Source of the DNA: [Anoxybacillus] calidus
Lineage (GTDB): Bacteria; Bacillota; Bacilli; Bacillales; Anoxybacillaceae
Length of the DNA: 64,000 bases
Assembly (NCBI RefSeq): GCF_013760845.1
Contig: NZ_JACDUU010000001.1
Location: 62,001-126,000, forward strand
Reading direction: 5' to 3'
In this document: positions 16,252 through 25,990 of the stretch, piece by piece
How positions within the stretch are numbered: the first letter of the stretch is position 1
Layout of the letters: each line of letters starts with the position of its first letter
Notes under the pieces: generated by a model
Database searches by the model: none
Told to the model about the DNA's origin: nothing
The model's input: the letters and a program-made list of their open reading frames with translations, nothing else
Made by a program: the position numbers and the translations under genes

Positions 16252-18561
16252 ATGAAAGGAAATTTCATTTATATTGCTCTGTCCGCGATTTTCGGCATTC
16301 TTCTCGGCTACTTTTCTCTTCATGTGTATCCTCTTATTTTATCTTCGGTTTATTTTCTTTTTTTACTGTTTCGGAAACGCGAAATATGTTTGTTTTGTCT
16401 GGCAGCAATGATAGTGTTTTATGTGTATTTTATTTATATAGATGGGAAAAATCGAACAATGTTAAAAGATACGATGACACAATTTTCTGTCAGATTGGTT
16501 ACGCCCGTTACAATTGACGGCGACAGGTTAATAGGAACAGCAGAAACACCACAACGGGAAAAAGTGAAGATAAGTTATCGGATTCGTTCGAAAGAAGAAA
16601 AAAAGAAATTGTCGCTTCTTTCAGTTGGAATGGTGTGTTCATTTGCAGGAGTGTTAGAAGTTCCGGAAGCAGCGAGAAATCCTTATGCTTTTAATTATAA
16701 AAAATATTTATACTTTCAACGCATTCATTGGCTGCTGAAACCACATACTCTTTCTCTAGATCACTGCCGTTCTACTCCTCTTAGCTTCTATGAAAAGCTT
16801 ATAGCCGTGAGAGAAAAAGGAATTGCTTATATCGAACAATATTTCCCTTCAGCGACAATCGGTATTGTCCAAGCACTCGTCTACGGTGAACGAGAGCAGA
16901 TGAGCGAAACGATTCTTGAGGGGTATCAAAAGCTAGGTTTAATCCATCTTCTGGCGATTTCCGGACTGCATGTAACAATGTTAATAGGTATGAGTTTTTT
17001 TCTGGCTATCCGTATTGGAATGACTAGAGAAACAGCTGCACTGCTTCTCATTTTTCTTTTGCCTCTATATACAGTTCTGACAGGCGCTTCTCCGTCAGTC
17101 GTGCGCGCTTCGTTAATGGCGGGTATTGTGTTAATCAGCCTGAAGTGGCCGACAAAACTGCTTCTGATTGATTCGCTTAGCACAACGTGTATCATTATGC
17201 TGCTATTGAATCCTTATGCTTTATTTCAAGCAGGCTTTCAATTATCATTTATTGCCACTTTAGGGCTTATTTTATCTTCTCACATGATTTTGCAACAATC
17301 TTCACCTTTGCTTCAATTAGTGTCAACAACCGTAATTGCCCAACTTAGTTCACTTCCGCTTCTCTTATATCATTTTTTTGAAATTTCTCTTCTCAGCTTT
17401 CCACTAAATCTCGTTTTTGTTCCGCTATATTCGTTTATTATTTTACCGTTATCGCTCATTTCATTAATAGGTCATTATTTATTTACACCAGTTGGCAAGT
17501 TATTTATTTTTATGCTGGAAAAAATATTGCTTTTGACAAATCAACTAATCGAATTTTTAGCTGTTCATTCCTCTTTCTCATTGACATTGGGACGTCCGTC
17601 TTCGTTGATGTTGTTTTTTTATTGTATAGCGATTTTATTTGTTTTTGTCGAGTTTGAAAAAATGAGTCAAGGATGGAGAAAATATAAGGGCGTATTTTTT
17701 CTGGTATGCGTTATCATTGTTGATTGGTTCACTCCTTATTTGGATCGTTATGGAGAGGTTGTTTTGCTTGACGTAGGACAGGGAGATTGTATTTATATTG
17801 AACTGCCATATCGAAAAGGAGTGTATTTAATTGATACAGGCGGTGTTGTTTCTTTTTCGAAACCGTCTTGGCGAAAACGGAAAGATGAATTTGAAGTTGG
17901 AGCCGATGTGGTTGTTCCCTTTTTGAAGGCAAAAGGAGTATCGAGGCTAGATAAGTTAATTATTACGCATGGTGATTATGACCATATGGGAGCGGCGCAA
18001 ACCATCATTGAACAAACCACCGTAAAGGAATTGTTCATTGGAAAGGGAGGAAATAAAGATCGGTTGCAGCAAAGATTAGTAAAAGCAGCAAAGCGCCATC
18101 ATGTTTTTGTAAGAGAAATAAGTCGCGGGGAAAAGTGGAACGCAGCAGGCATCTCGTTTTATGTATTGTCACCAACAAATACAGAAAGTGAAGAAAGCAA
18201 AAACAATCGCTCCATTGTTTTATATACAAATTTAGGCGGGGTGACATGGCTGTTTACAGGTGATTTAGAAGAAAGCGGAGAGAAAGAACTCCTTCATGCA
18301 TTTCCAAGTTTGCGTGCTGATGTATTGAAAGTGGGCCACCATGGCAGCGATACATCGACTTCGGAAGCGTTGTTAAAGCGAATACAGCCTAAAGTTGCGC
18401 TCATTTCTGTAGGCAAGCATAATCGATATCAGCATCCACACGAAACGGTTATTCAGCGCCTTCGTGCGCACAATATCACCATTTTACGGACAGATTGGCA
18501 TGGTGCAATTCAATTTATTTATACGAAAAAATCTGGAACCTTTACAACGATGCTGCCATAG
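16252..18561 (+). CDS. comEC: DNA-uptake channel protein ComEC
   Basis: 769 residues. Three N-terminal hydrophobic helices and a DUF4131-like domain are followed by the Competence domain with many helices (LGLIHLLAISGLHVTML, LLTGASPSVVRAS type segments). The C-terminus is a metallo-beta-lactamase-like domain: DVGQGDCIYIE, ITHGDYDHMGAA and KVGHHGSDTSTS. ComEC forms the inner-membrane channel for transforming DNA and may degrade the non-transported strand. ATG follows AAAGGGGA. R3 lies downstream. Confidence 0.93.
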   Translation: MKGNFIYIALSAIFGILLGYFSLHVYPLILSSVYFLFLLFRKREICLFCLAAMIVFYVYFIYIDGKNRTMLKDTMTQFSVRLVTPVTIDGDRLIGTAETPQREKVKISYRIRSKEEKKKLSLLSVGMVCSFAGVLEVPEAARNPYAFNYKKYLYFQRIHWLLKPHTLSLDHCRSTPLSFYEKLIAVREKGIAYIEQYFPSATIGIVQALVYGEREQMSETILEGYQKLGLIHLLAISGLHVTMLIGMSFFLAIRIGMTRETAALLLIFLLPLYTVLTGASPSVVRASLMAGIVLISLKWPTKLLLIDSLSTTCIIMLLLNPYALFQAGFQLSFIATLGLILSSHMILQQSSPLLQLVSTTVIAQLSSLPLLLYHFFEISLLSFPLNLVFVPLYSFIILPLSLISLIGHYLFTPVGKLFIFMLEKILLLTNQLIEFLAVHSSFSLTLGRPSSLMLFFYCIAILFVFVEFEKMSQGWRKYKGVFFLVCVIIVDWFTPYLDRYGEVVLLDVGQGDCIYIELPYRKGVYLIDTGGVVSFSKPSWRKRKDEFEVGADVVVPFLKAKGVSRLDKLIITHGDYDHMGAAQTIIEQTTVKELFIGKGGNKDRLQQRLVKAAKRHHVFVREISRGEKWNAAGISFYVLSPTNTESEESKNNRSIVLYTNLGGVTWLFTGDLEESGEKELLHAFPSLRADVLKVGHHGSDTSTSEALLKRIQPKVALISVGKHNRYQHPHETVIQRLRAHNITILRTDWHGAIQFIYTKKSGTFTTMLP

Positions 18562-18595
18562 CATATAAATAACAAAACGTATCGAAACAAGACAT

Positions 18596-18724
18596 AAAAA
18601 AGAGGCTGACCCTAAAGCAAAGTGTCAGACCCTACAACCATCATATTATTATATATAACGTTCGATGAGAACGTTATATGATGGATTTCACGTGAGTGTC
18701 AGACACTTTTGGGTCAGTCCCTTC
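18596..18724. repeat. Palindromic repeat copy R3 (minus orientation)
   Basis: Outer stem AGAGGCTGACCC pairs with GGGTCAGTCCCTT. The family arms are AAGTGTCAGACCCTAC and GTGAGTGTCAGACACTT. The core has a perfect 11-bp hairpin ATATAACGTTC / GAACGTTATAT with a 5-nt loop, and CCATCATAT / ATATGATGG outside it. It lies 35–40 nt after the comEC stop, ahead of the convergent relic/yqzM side. Confidence 0.85.
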
Positions 18725-18725
18725 T

Positions 18726-18917
18726 GACTGAATTTCTGCACGACTAAAACCGGCAGGTTCTAGTGTACTTAAGAGTTTCTTCTGTATCTGCATACAGAAC
18801 TTATACTTGTTCCACTAGACTTTTATAAGCGAATTCATTCATGCTCTGGCGGCCTGGCTAAAAACCGTTTCGATCACTTCATCCTAGGCCTTTTGTAGTT
18901 CGTTTCTTGTAATGGAT
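18726..18917 (-). other. Possible decayed coding remnant, unidentified
   Basis: Read on the minus strand, one frame gives protein-like segments (DEVIETVFSQAARA and LLSTLEPAGFSRAEIQSE) interrupted by stop codons. No start with an SD and no family is recognised. It may be a relic of a gene lost between comEC and yqzM, or chance. Confidence 0.2.
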
Positions 18918-19052
18918 TTACGCTCCAAAAAACTTAACTAATGTTGCGATGATAAACATCGTTGCGAAGAATCCAAATGAAACGATGAATCCAACCGCAG
19001 AGTCTACTGCGTCATTTCGTTTACATCTGACATCTTTTTCAAACTCGTTCAT
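18918..19052 (-). CDS. yqzM: YqzM family small membrane protein
   Basis: 44 residues beginning MNEFEKDVRCKRNDAVDSA, followed by one transmembrane helix (VGFIVSFGFFATMFIIATL) and ending KFFGA. This is almost the sequence and exact length of B. subtilis YqzM, and the position (between comEC and holA, opposite strand) is the same. Function is unknown; expression in the forespore has been suggested for the homologue. SD GAGGAGGGG precedes the ATG. Confidence 0.9.
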   Translation of the reverse strand: MNEFEKDVRCKRNDAVDSAVGFIVSFGFFATMFIIATLVKFFGA

Positions 19053-19194
19053 TTGTTACCCCTCCTCACGCAATCATTAATTAGTATAAGCGAAAAAATA
19101 AAAAAAATCTATACGACATTGTCCATTTCCTTCGCTGACAAGAGTTGTCACAAATAGTTCAGCTTTGGCCGGAAAAACTAATAATAACCGTTGA

Positions 19195-19275
19195 TGACTA
19201 AGGTTCCTAGGACTTAGTGATCAGCGTTTATATAAATGGGGGATCGGCTTTTTTCGGTTAGCTGGTCCCCTTGTA
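19195..19275. other. Two tandem stem-loops upstream of holA
   Basis: The first pairs CGTTGAT-ACTAAG with CTTAGT-ATCAGCG, one G-G mismatch inside, around a CCTAGG-containing loop. The second pairs GGGGATCGGC with GCTGGTCCCC, fully paired if G-U is allowed, around TTTTTTCGGTTA. No T run follows the second. They could be a leader structure or a terminator of minus-strand transcription; no riboswitch or T-box class is recognised. Confidence 0.4.
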
Positions 19276-19340
19276 AAAGTTGAGGAAACGTTGTATCTTA
19301 CATAATGAACGGTTTTGATCATGAAATGGAGCAGAGAACA

Positions 19341-20363
19341 ATGATGATTGATTTTTGGAGAAAAATTAAACAGGGACATGTTTCTCCCGTTTATTTATTA
19401 TACGGCACGGAACCATTTTTAATTAACAAAACGCATAATTTAATTATTCAATCAACGATTCGTGAAGAAGAGAGAGAGTTCAATTTATCGGCTTATGACT
19501 GTGAAGAGACGCCGGTCGAGGTCGCACTTGAAGATGCGGAAACTTTACCGTTTTTCGGCGATAAAAGAGTAGTGTTAGTGAAAAATCCTTATTTTTTGAC
19601 AGCGGAAAAAGGAAAAGAGAAAGTCGAACATAATACGAAACGACTGGAACAATACATAGAAGAGCCATCTCCTTTTTCCGTTGTTGTTTTTACCGGATTG
19701 TATGAGAAACTCGATGAGAGAAAGAAAATTACGAAGATGTTACTCAAACGAGCAGAAGTGTTTGTTGCCTCACCGTTAAACGAACAAGAAATAAGACGGT
19801 GGATTGACGAGCATCTTCTATCTTCGAACGTGACCATTCAAAAAGAAGCAGTTGATTTGTTATTACAGCTTGCTGGGACTACTCTGACGATATTGGCAAA
19901 TGAACTGGATAAGTTAACGTTGTTTGTCGGAGAAGGTGGAACAATCACAGAAGAAACAGTGCGGCTGCTTGTTCCTCGTTCATTGGAACAAAATATCTTT
20001 GTATTAATTGAAAAGGTCGTACAGCGTAAATTGCATGAAGCGTTTCGCACTTTTTATGATTTATTACAGAATAACGAGGAGCCGATTAAGATTTTAGCGT
20101 TGCTTGCTAATCAATTTCGCCTCATTTATCAAGCGAAAAGCTTAGCAGCAAAAGGATATGGTCAACAGCAAATAGCATCGCTGTTAAAAGTACATCCGTT
20201 TCGTGTGAAATTGGCATTAGGACAAGCTAAATTGTTCTCATTGGAGGAGTTAATGAGAATTATCAATGATTTAGCAGAAGCGGATTATCAGATGAAAGCC
20301 GGTTTGATGGATAAGCGTTTGATTGTTGAGTTGTTCTTAATGAAATTAAATGAAGAGCGGTAA
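19341..20363 (+). CDS. holA: DNA polymerase III subunit delta
   Basis: 340 residues. N-terminal clamp-loader AAA+ fold with YLLYGTEPFLINKT (a degenerate Walker-like loop), EREFNLSAYDCEET, DKRVVLVKNPYFL, and a C-terminal collar domain (LANQFRLIYQAK, LMDKRLIVELFLMK). Delta opens the beta clamp. ATG 19341 (ATGATG) is preferred to an earlier in-frame ATG at 19305 because GGAG lies 9 nt before it and the homologues begin near FWxxIK. A terminator overlaps the stop. Confidence 0.92.
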   Translation: MMIDFWRKIKQGHVSPVYLLYGTEPFLINKTHNLIIQSTIREEEREFNLSAYDCEETPVEVALEDAETLPFFGDKRVVLVKNPYFLTAEKGKEKVEHNTKRLEQYIEEPSPFSVVVFTGLYEKLDERKKITKMLLKRAEVFVASPLNEQEIRRWIDEHLLSSNVTIQKEAVDLLLQLAGTTLTILANELDKLTLFVGEGGTITEETVRLLVPRSLEQNIFVLIEKVVQRKLHEAFRTFYDLLQNNEEPIKILALLANQFRLIYQAKSLAAKGYGQQQIASLLKVHPFRVKLALGQAKLFSLEELMRIINDLAEADYQMKAGLMDKRLIVELFLMKLNEER

Positions 20364-20381
20364 AACGAACCGCTCTTTTTT
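20353..20381 (+). terminator. Rho-independent terminator of holA
   Basis: AAGAGCGGT pairs with ACCGCTCTT around AAAACGA, followed by a T run. The stem contains the last codons of holA. Confidence 0.85.
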
Positions 20382-20413
20382 GTTTTCGAAGAATAACCTT
20401 TAAGAGTAATCGC

Positions 20414-20551
20414 GACGCTTCCGCTTTTCTAGTTGTCTAGCTTCAGCGCCTAGCTCTCTGTGCCAAATAACCTTCCCCCTCGAAGTGACAAGCACTTCTC
20501 GTCGGAAGAACATTTTCTATACGGCGTTAGGCGCTCGCCTTCGCTTTTCTA
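20414..20551. repeat. Second-type palindromic intergenic repeat (R10)
   Basis: Nested inverted repeats: AGCGCCTAGC with GTTAGGCGCT, then CTTCC with GGAAG, then GAAGTG with CACTTC around a 5-nt loop. The ends carry near-identical direct repeats (CTTCCGCTTTTCTA and CCTTCGCTTTTCTA). The CTAGCTTCAGCGCCTAGC type core recalls intergenic repeats I know from Bacillus and Geobacillus genomes. It lies between convergent holA and rpsT, with each gene having its own terminator outside it. Confidence 0.7.
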
Positions 20552-20554
20552 AAT

Positions 20555-20585
20555 AAAAAACGACCCTTTTCAAAGGATCGTTTTA
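20555..20585 (-). terminator. Terminator of rpsT
   Basis: On the minus strand AAAACGATCC pairs with GGGTCGTTTT (one mismatch) and is followed by TTTTATTTA. Confidence 0.75.
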
Positions 20586-20591
20586 TCATGA

Positions 20592-20858
20592 TTAAGCAAG
20601 AATGCTGTTTAATTTTTTCGCTAAACGAGATTTTTGACGGCTTGCTGCATTTTTGTGGATTAAACCTTTGCTTGCCGCTTTATCAATTTTTTTAGAAGCA
20701 ATGACAAACGCAGCTTGTGCTTGCTCAACGTCTTTTGCTTCTACAAGCGCTTCAAATTTTTTGATGGCAGTGCGCATCGCAGATTTTTGTGCAGCGTTTT
20801 GTGCGCGGCGCTTTTCGCTTGTTTTTACGCGTTTAATAGCAGATTTAATGTTTGGCAT
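20592..20858 (-). CDS. rpsT: 30S ribosomal protein S20
   Basis: 88 residues, basic and helical: [18 protein letters not shown] at the N-terminus, and [20 protein letters not shown] near the end, as in all S20. The ATG at 20858 is chosen because GGAGG is 8 nt upstream; the in-frame GTG at 20867 overlaps the SD. It is a single-gene unit with its own promoter and terminator. Confidence 0.96.
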   Translation of the reverse strand: MPNIKSAIKRVKTSEKRRAQNAAQKSAMRTAIKKFEALVEAKDVEQAQAAFVIASKKIDKAASKGLIHKNAASRQKSRLAKKLNSILA

Positions 20859-20939
20859 TATTTTCACCTCCGTAATGCTGTCGAGAATATGATAAGCTCG
20901 ATTGTTCGCGATCGAATGAACTTATTAAGAACAAGTGAT

Positions 20940-20968
20940 ATTCTATCAAACTGATTTCAATTATGCAA
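20940..20968 (-). promoter_or_regulatory. SigA-type promoter of rpsT
   Basis: On the minus strand TTGCAT and TAGAAT are separated by 17 nt, about 80 nt before the rpsT start. Confidence 0.55.
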
Positions 20969-21072
20969 TACTAATCCGTTGAAAATACTTACTCTCTTTC
21001 CAAAAAGGCAAGAATGAAAAGGAGTGAAAACGGTGAAAATACATAAAAATGACAGTTTTGAGGTGGAAAACG

Positions 21073-22191
21073 ATGACACGTTCACTAGATTTAAGCCTGT
21101 ATTCTGTTAGAACCGATTTAGCAGTTGAAGCGCATGAAATCGCTGTTGAAGAACGATTGGAACAAAAGAGTGAAACTCATTCACATATTGAAGGAGTCAT
21201 TATTCAAGACCGTGAAATAGACGGGATTAAACTTTCCTATGTGAAGGTAACGGAACAAGGAGCAAAATCCATTGGCAAAAAATCAGGGATTTACTTAACG
21301 ATTGAAGCACAAGGAATTCGTGAACATGATACAGAGCTACAAAGAAAGGTAGAGAAAGTATTCGCGAAAGAATTTTCTACATTTTTAAAAAAGTTAAATA
21401 TTCCTGAAGATGCAAGCTGTCTTGTTGTTGGGCTTGGAAATGAACATGTAACACCAGATGCACTCGGGCCGTTGACTGTCGAAAACTTGCTCATTACAAG
21501 GCATTTATTTCATCTTCAACCAGAAAGTGTTGCGGATGGCTTTCGTTCTGTTAGTGCAATTGCTCCAGGGGTAATGGGGATGACGGGAATTGAAACGAGC
21601 GATATTATCCGCGGGATCGTTGAAAAAGCAAAACCAGATTTTGTTATTGCGATTGATGCATTGGCAGCGCGTTCTCTTGAAAGAGTCAATGCAACGATTC
21701 AGATTTCTGATACAGGCATTCATCCTGGTTCAGGAGTTGGAAATAAGAGAAAAGAGTTGAGTAAAGAGACGCTCGGTATTCCTGTCATTGCGATTGGTGT
21801 TCCTACCGTTGTTGATGCCGTATCGATTACGAGCGATACAATTGACTTTATGCTGAAGCACTTTGGCAGAGAAATCAAAGAAGGAAAACGTCCATCAAGT
21901 GCGCTTACACCAGCGGGGTTGACATTTGGTGAACGAAAAGTATTGACAGAAGAAGACATGCCAAACGAACAACATCGTTCTGCTTTTCTTGGAATGATTG
22001 GAACGTTAAGTGATGAGGAAAAGCGGAAGTTTATTCATGAAGTTTTAGCACCTCTTGGCCATAATCTTATGGTCACACCGAAAGAGGTAGATATGTTTAT
22101 TGAAGATATGGCGAATATTCTCGCGAGTGGACTCAATGCGGCCCTTCATAACGATATCGATCAATATAATACAGGAGCTTATACTCATTAA
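21073..22191 (+). CDS. gpr: Germination protease Gpr (spore protease)
   Basis: 372 residues. N-terminal propeptide followed by the [14 protein letters not shown] region, which resembles the SASP-like cleavage site, then [28 protein letters not shown] and [21 protein letters not shown]. Gpr degrades small acid-soluble spore proteins on germination and self-processes in the spore. ATG 21073 is chosen from its GAGGTGG SD 6 nt upstream; an earlier in-frame ATG at 21049 lacks one. Expected forespore (SigF/SigG) control; I found no convincing promoter. Confidence 0.93.
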   Translation: MTRSLDLSLYSVRTDLAVEAHEIAVEERLEQKSETHSHIEGVIIQDREIDGIKLSYVKVTEQGAKSIGKKSGIYLTIEAQGIREHDTELQRKVEKVFAKEFSTFLKKLNIPEDASCLVVGLGNEHVTPDALGPLTVENLLITRHLFHLQPESVADGFRSVSAIAPGVMGMTGIETSDIIRGIVEKAKPDFVIAIDALAARSLERVNATIQISDTGIHPGSGVGNKRKELSKETLGIPVIAIGVPTVVDAVSITSDTIDFMLKHFGREIKEGKRPSSALTPAGLTFGERKVLTEEDMPNEQHRSAFLGMIGTLSDEEKRKFIHEVLAPLGHNLMVTPKEVDMFIEDMANILASGLNAALHNDIDQYNTGAYTH

Positions 22192-22209
22192 TGAAAAATG
22201 TGTAAACAT

Positions 22210-22239
22210 GTTCTATCTTTTCTAGCTTGATCATACTGT
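22210..22239 (+). promoter_or_regulatory. Candidate SigE-type promoter of spoIIP
   Basis: CATACTGT matches the SigE -10 CATACxxT, and a GTTCTAT block lies 15 nt upstream. The same block with similar spacing occurs before yqfC. SpoIIP is made under SigE in B. subtilis. Confidence 0.4.
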
Positions 22240-22273
22240 TAAATTAGTAGACAAGCTTGGAAAGGGTGAGAAC

Positions 22274-23473
22274 ATGAGGAGATTTCGTTCTCAGCAAATG
22301 ATGATAACGGTCAATGGGACAAGCATCAAAAAAATTGTTATGTTAGCGATTTTAGGGTTTATGATGATGTTTACAGTTGTTGGGGTGATGACATCATTGA
22401 AGCCCGAATATCGAATTACATCTTCCTCGGTGAACAATGTAGCAACTCATTTTCCCGGGGAAGCTTTTGTTCATTTGTTTAGTTTTGAAAATCATTATTT
22501 TTCACAAGTATTACCTGTGGAAAAAAGGAAACCTAAGTACTCTTCAATGATGTTTGAAATGATGACAAGCGTTAATCTGGAAGATCCCCGCAGCTTGCTA
22601 GGTAGTGAACTACCAGGCTTTTCTATTTTTGATAGCGAAATTATCGTTGCAGGTGAGGGATTGGATTATACAAATATGCCATACGAGTCTGCGCCACCAC
22701 TTGAAGTGATGCTTGCTGAGCGCGAAGCCTCTGTTGAAAGCTTAGGACAGGCAGAGAAATCGAGCGAAGAGAAACCGGTGCCGCCTCCTAAAATGACGAC
22801 AAATGGAAAAAAAGTGGTCTATATTTATCATACTCATACACATGAATCATATTTACCAGCTTTAAAAGGAGTAACTGATTTGGATGCTGCTTTTCATCCA
22901 ACGGTCAATGTAACGAAAGTCGGGGAGAAACTCGCGGAGGAAATGGAGAAGCGGGGAATTGGTGCTGAAGTAAATACGGAGGATTTTATCGATAAATTAG
23001 TAAAAAACGGAATGAAATACTATCAAGCATATGATGTGTCAAGAAAAACCGTAGAGGAGGCGATGACGAAAAATCGTGACTTACAATACTTCATCGACAT
23101 TCATCGCGATACTCGGCGTAGAAATGATACAACAGTTACTATTAATGGTCGTAATTATGCACGTATTGTATTTATTATTGGTGGAAACAATGCAAAATAT
23201 GAAAAGAACTTGCAAATTGCCAAAGATCTTCATGAATTGCTACAACAAAAATATCCTGGTCTTAGCAAGGGAGTTATTCAGAAAAAAGGAGCGGGGACGA
23301 ACGGAAAGTTCAATCAAGATTTATCCGAAAATGCTATTTTAATTGAATTTGGCGGTGTAGATAATACGTTTGAAGAATTGTTCCGCACCGCTTCGGCTGT
23401 TGCCGATGTGTTTAGCGAGTATTACTGGCAAGCGGAAAAAGTACAATCCCCAGCATCTGGACAAAAAAAATAA
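22274..23473 (+). CDS. spoIIP: Stage II sporulation protein P
   Basis: 399 residues. One N-terminal transmembrane anchor (IVMLAILGFMMMFTVVGVM), an extracytoplasmic linker, and an amidase_3-like catalytic domain beginning VVYIYHTHTHESYLP (zinc-binding His), FIDIHRDTRRR and ILIEFGGVDNTFEEL (catalytic Glu). SpoIIP cuts peptidoglycan cross-links and stems and, with SpoIID and SpoIIM, drives engulfment. SD GGAAAGGGTGAG precedes ATG. Co-directional with gpr and yqxA. Confidence 0.94.
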   Translation: MRRFRSQQMMITVNGTSIKKIVMLAILGFMMMFTVVGVMTSLKPEYRITSSSVNNVATHFPGEAFVHLFSFENHYFSQVLPVEKRKPKYSSMMFEMMTSVNLEDPRSLLGSELPGFSIFDSEIIVAGEGLDYTNMPYESAPPLEVMLAEREASVESLGQAEKSSEEKPVPPPKMTTNGKKVVYIYHTHTHESYLPALKGVTDLDAAFHPTVNVTKVGEKLAEEMEKRGIGAEVNTEDFIDKLVKNGMKYYQAYDVSRKTVEEAMTKNRDLQYFIDIHRDTRRRNDTTVTINGRNYARIVFIIGGNNAKYEKNLQIAKDLHELLQQKYPGLSKGVIQKKGAGTNGKFNQDLSENAILIEFGGVDNTFEELFRTASAVADVFSEYYWQAEKVQSPASGQKK

Positions 23474-23501
23474 GCAGAAAACTTTACAAGGGAGTAGCAG
23501 G

Positions 23502-23852
23502 GTGATGATCAAATTTACCGTTCATTTTTGTGTAGCAGTTGTGATTTTATTCGTTGGAGTTTTACTAGGGATGCAGCAAGCAAATAAAGGATTGAAGCAA
23601 ATGAAAGGGTACGATGATCCATCGTTTCAAGAGGTGATTCGTTTTTCAGAGGATGATAAAGGAGAAATAGCCGCTTCTATTATGGGAAACACAATCAAAG
23701 GTGAAGATTTAGAAGAAAAAAAGAAAAAGTTGGAAGAGATGAAAACATTTAATCTATTTTCCGAACTTGGTAAACAATTAGCGGATGGAGTTCGCTCCGG
23801 AATCAAACAATTGCTTAATATCGCTGATCGATTATTTCATGATAACCAATAG
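23502..23852 (+). CDS. yqxA: YqxA family protein (DUF3679)
   Basis: 116–117 residues: a transmembrane helix (FCVAVVILFVGVLLGMQQA) then a charged helical domain (DLEEKKKKLEEMKTF) and an amphipathic C-terminus. Position after spoIIP and the sequence match B. subtilis YqxA; function is unknown. The start is GTG 23502 or the adjacent ATG 23505, 7 and 10 nt after AGGGAG. The much longer upstream frame lacks an SD and runs antiparallel to known spoIIP coding. Confidence 0.85.
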   Translation: MMIKFTVHFCVAVVILFVGVLLGMQQANKGLKQMKGYDDPSFQEVIRFSEDDKGEIAASIMGNTIKGEDLEEKKKKLEEMKTFNLFSELGKQLADGVRSGIKQLLNIADRLFHDNQ

Positions 23853-23853
23853 A

Positions 23854-23957
23854 GACTGAGCTGACCCGAAAGAAAAGTGTTAGGCCCCGCAACCATTAAG
23901 AATGGATAAAATATTGTTGGTTGTGCGGGAGGTCGGACACTTATGGGTCAGTTCTTT
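23854..23957. repeat. Palindromic repeat copy R4 (minus orientation)
   Basis: Outer stem GAGCTGACCC pairs with GGGTCAGTTC. The arms are AAGTGTTAGGCCCCGCAACC and GGTTGTGCGGGAGGTCGGAC. It begins right after the yqxA stop and precedes the lepA promoter, ending in a T-rich run. Confidence 0.85.
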
Positions 23958-24080
23958 ATTTTATGAAAATGAATATGAAAACTGCAAATGTACAATGGTT
24001 GCTAAGTTTTCTTTATGCACTAGAAAATTTCTGTTTCGCTATTGTGGTGTTTGACGATCCGCTTTTTCATATTTATCTAA

Positions 24081-24109
24081 TTGAATCTTACTCATTGTGT
24101 TGCTATAAT
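24081..24109 (+). promoter_or_regulatory. SigA-type promoter of lepA
   Basis: TTGAAT and a perfect TATAAT are separated by 17 nt. The -10 lies 44 nt before the lepA ATG. Confidence 0.7.
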
Positions 24110-24152
24110 CAAAGCTAGTGTAGTTTCGGGATTATAGTAGGAGTGAAAGAAT

Positions 24153-25979
24153 ATGAATCGTGAAGAAAGATTAAAAAGACGAGAGAAAATCCGTAATTTT
24201 TCCATTATTGCTCATATTGACCATGGAAAATCAACGTTAGCTGACCGCATTCTTGAAAAAACAGGTGCGTTATCAGAGCGTGAAATGAAAGAACAAATGC
24301 TAGATTCAATGGATTTAGAGCGCGAACGCGGGATTACCATTAAATTAAATGCCGTTCAACTAAAATATAAGGCAAAAGATGGAGAAGAGTATATTTTCCA
24401 TCTAATTGACACACCAGGACATGTCGATTTTACGTATGAGGTGTCACGCAGTTTAGCCGCTTGTGAGGGGGCCATCCTTGTCGTCGATGCTGCGCAAGGA
24501 ATCGAGGCGCAGACGCTGGCAAATGTTTACTTAGCTTTAGATAATAACTTAGAAATTTTGCCTGTTATTAATAAAATTGATTTACCTAGCGCAGAGCCGG
24601 AGCGCGTTCGCCAGGAAATTGAAGATGTGATTGGGTTAGATGCTTCAGAAGCAGTACTAGCCTCAGCAAAAGCTGGAATTGGAATAGAAGAAATTCTTGA
24701 GCAAATCGTAGAAAAAGTTCCAGCTCCATCTGGTGACCCTGATGCACCGCTAAAAGCGTTGATTTTCGACTCTTTATATGATTCTTACCGAGGTGTTGTT
24801 GCCTATATTCGCGTTGTCGAAGGAACGGTAAAGCCGGGACAAAAGATTAAAATGATGGCAACAGGCAAAGAATTTGAGGTCGTGGAAGTCGGTGTATTTA
24901 CACCAAAGCCAAAATTAGTGGATGAACTCACTGTTGGCGATGTAGGGTTTTTAACAGCGTCTATTAAAAATGTGAGTGACACGCGCGTCGGGGATACGAT
25001 TACAGACGCAGAAAATCCTGCGGATGAGCCTTTGCCTGGATATCGTCGTTTAAATCCGATGGTCTTCTGTGGCATGTATCCTATTGATACGGCACGTTAT
25101 AACGATTTACGTGAAGCGTTGGAAAAATTACAGCTAAATGATGCGGCGTTGCAATTCGAACCGGAGACGTCGCAAGCGCTTGGTTTTGGTTTCCGATGTG
25201 GTTTCCTAGGATTATTGCATATGGAAATTATTCAAGAACGAATTGAGCGTGAATTTAACATTGATTTAATTACCACGGCGCCAAGCGTTATTTATAAAGT
25301 ATATTTAACGGACGGCACAGAAGTTCAAGTCGATAACCCTTCCAATATGCCGGATCCGCAAAAAATTGAACGCGTTGAGGAGCCGTATGTTAAAGCAACG
25401 ATTATGGTTCCGAATGATTATGTTGGCCCTGTAATGGAATTATGTCAAAGTAAGCGCGGTATTTTTGTTGATATGCAATACTTAGACGAGAAGCGCGTCA
25501 GCTTAATTTATGAAATTCCGTTATCAGAAATTGTTTATGACTTCTTTGACACCTTAAAATCAAGCACAAAAGGCTATGCTTCATTTGATTATGAGTTAAT
25601 TGGTTACAAGCCTTCTAAGCTTGTGAAGATGGATATTCTCCTTAACGGTGAAAAAGTCGATGCGTTGTCGTTTATCGTTCACCGCGACTCTGCTTATGAG
25701 CGTGGCAAAGTGATTGTTGAAAAACTAAAAGATTTAATTCCACGCCAGCAGTTCGAAGTACCTGTTCAAGCGGCAATTGGTAACAAAATCATTGCCCGCT
25801 CAACCATTAAAGCATTGCGGAAAAACGTGCTTGCCAAATGTTACGGCGGTGACGTTTCTCGTAAACGTAAGCTTCTTGAAAAGCAAAAAGAAGGGAAAAA
25901 GCGCATGAAGCAAGTCGGTTCCGTTGAAGTACCGCAAGAAGCATTCATGGCAGTATTGAAGATCGATGACAAAAAATAA
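24153..25979 (+). CDS. lepA: Elongation factor 4 (LepA)
   Basis: 608 residues. A translational GTPase with Walker [18 protein letters not shown] and NKID, EF-G-like domains II and III, and the LepA-specific C-terminal domain ending in a basic [17 protein letters not shown] tail. It acts on ribosomes that are stalled or mis-translocated, or in biogenesis. SD AGTAGGAGTG precedes the ATG. It has its own promoter and is flanked by repeats R4 and R5. Confidence 0.97.
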   Translation: MNREERLKRREKIRNFSIIAHIDHGKSTLADRILEKTGALSEREMKEQMLDSMDLERERGITIKLNAVQLKYKAKDGEEYIFHLIDTPGHVDFTYEVSRSLAACEGAILVVDAAQGIEAQTLANVYLALDNNLEILPVINKIDLPSAEPERVRQEIEDVIGLDASEAVLASAKAGIGIEEILEQIVEKVPAPSGDPDAPLKALIFDSLYDSYRGVVAYIRVVEGTVKPGQKIKMMATGKEFEVVEVGVFTPKPKLVDELTVGDVGFLTASIKNVSDTRVGDTITDAENPADEPLPGYRRLNPMVFCGMYPIDTARYNDLREALEKLQLNDAALQFEPETSQALGFGFRCGFLGLLHMEIIQERIEREFNIDLITTAPSVIYKVYLTDGTEVQVDNPSNMPDPQKIERVEEPYVKATIMVPNDYVGPVMELCQSKRGIFVDMQYLDEKRVSLIYEIPLSEIVYDFFDTLKSSTKGYASFDYELIGYKPSKLVKMDILLNGEKVDALSFIVHRDSAYERGKVIVEKLKDLIPRQQFEVPVQAAIGNKIIARSTIKALRKNVLAKCYGGDVSRKRKLLEKQKEGKKRMKQVGSVEVPQEAFMAVLKIDDKK

Positions 25980-25990
25980 AAGCAGATAAA

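Noticed and set aside
19140-19340. T-box or other riboswitch before holA
   Set aside because: No T-box sequence (AGGGTGGNACCGCG type) or known aptamer core is seen; only simple hairpins are supported.
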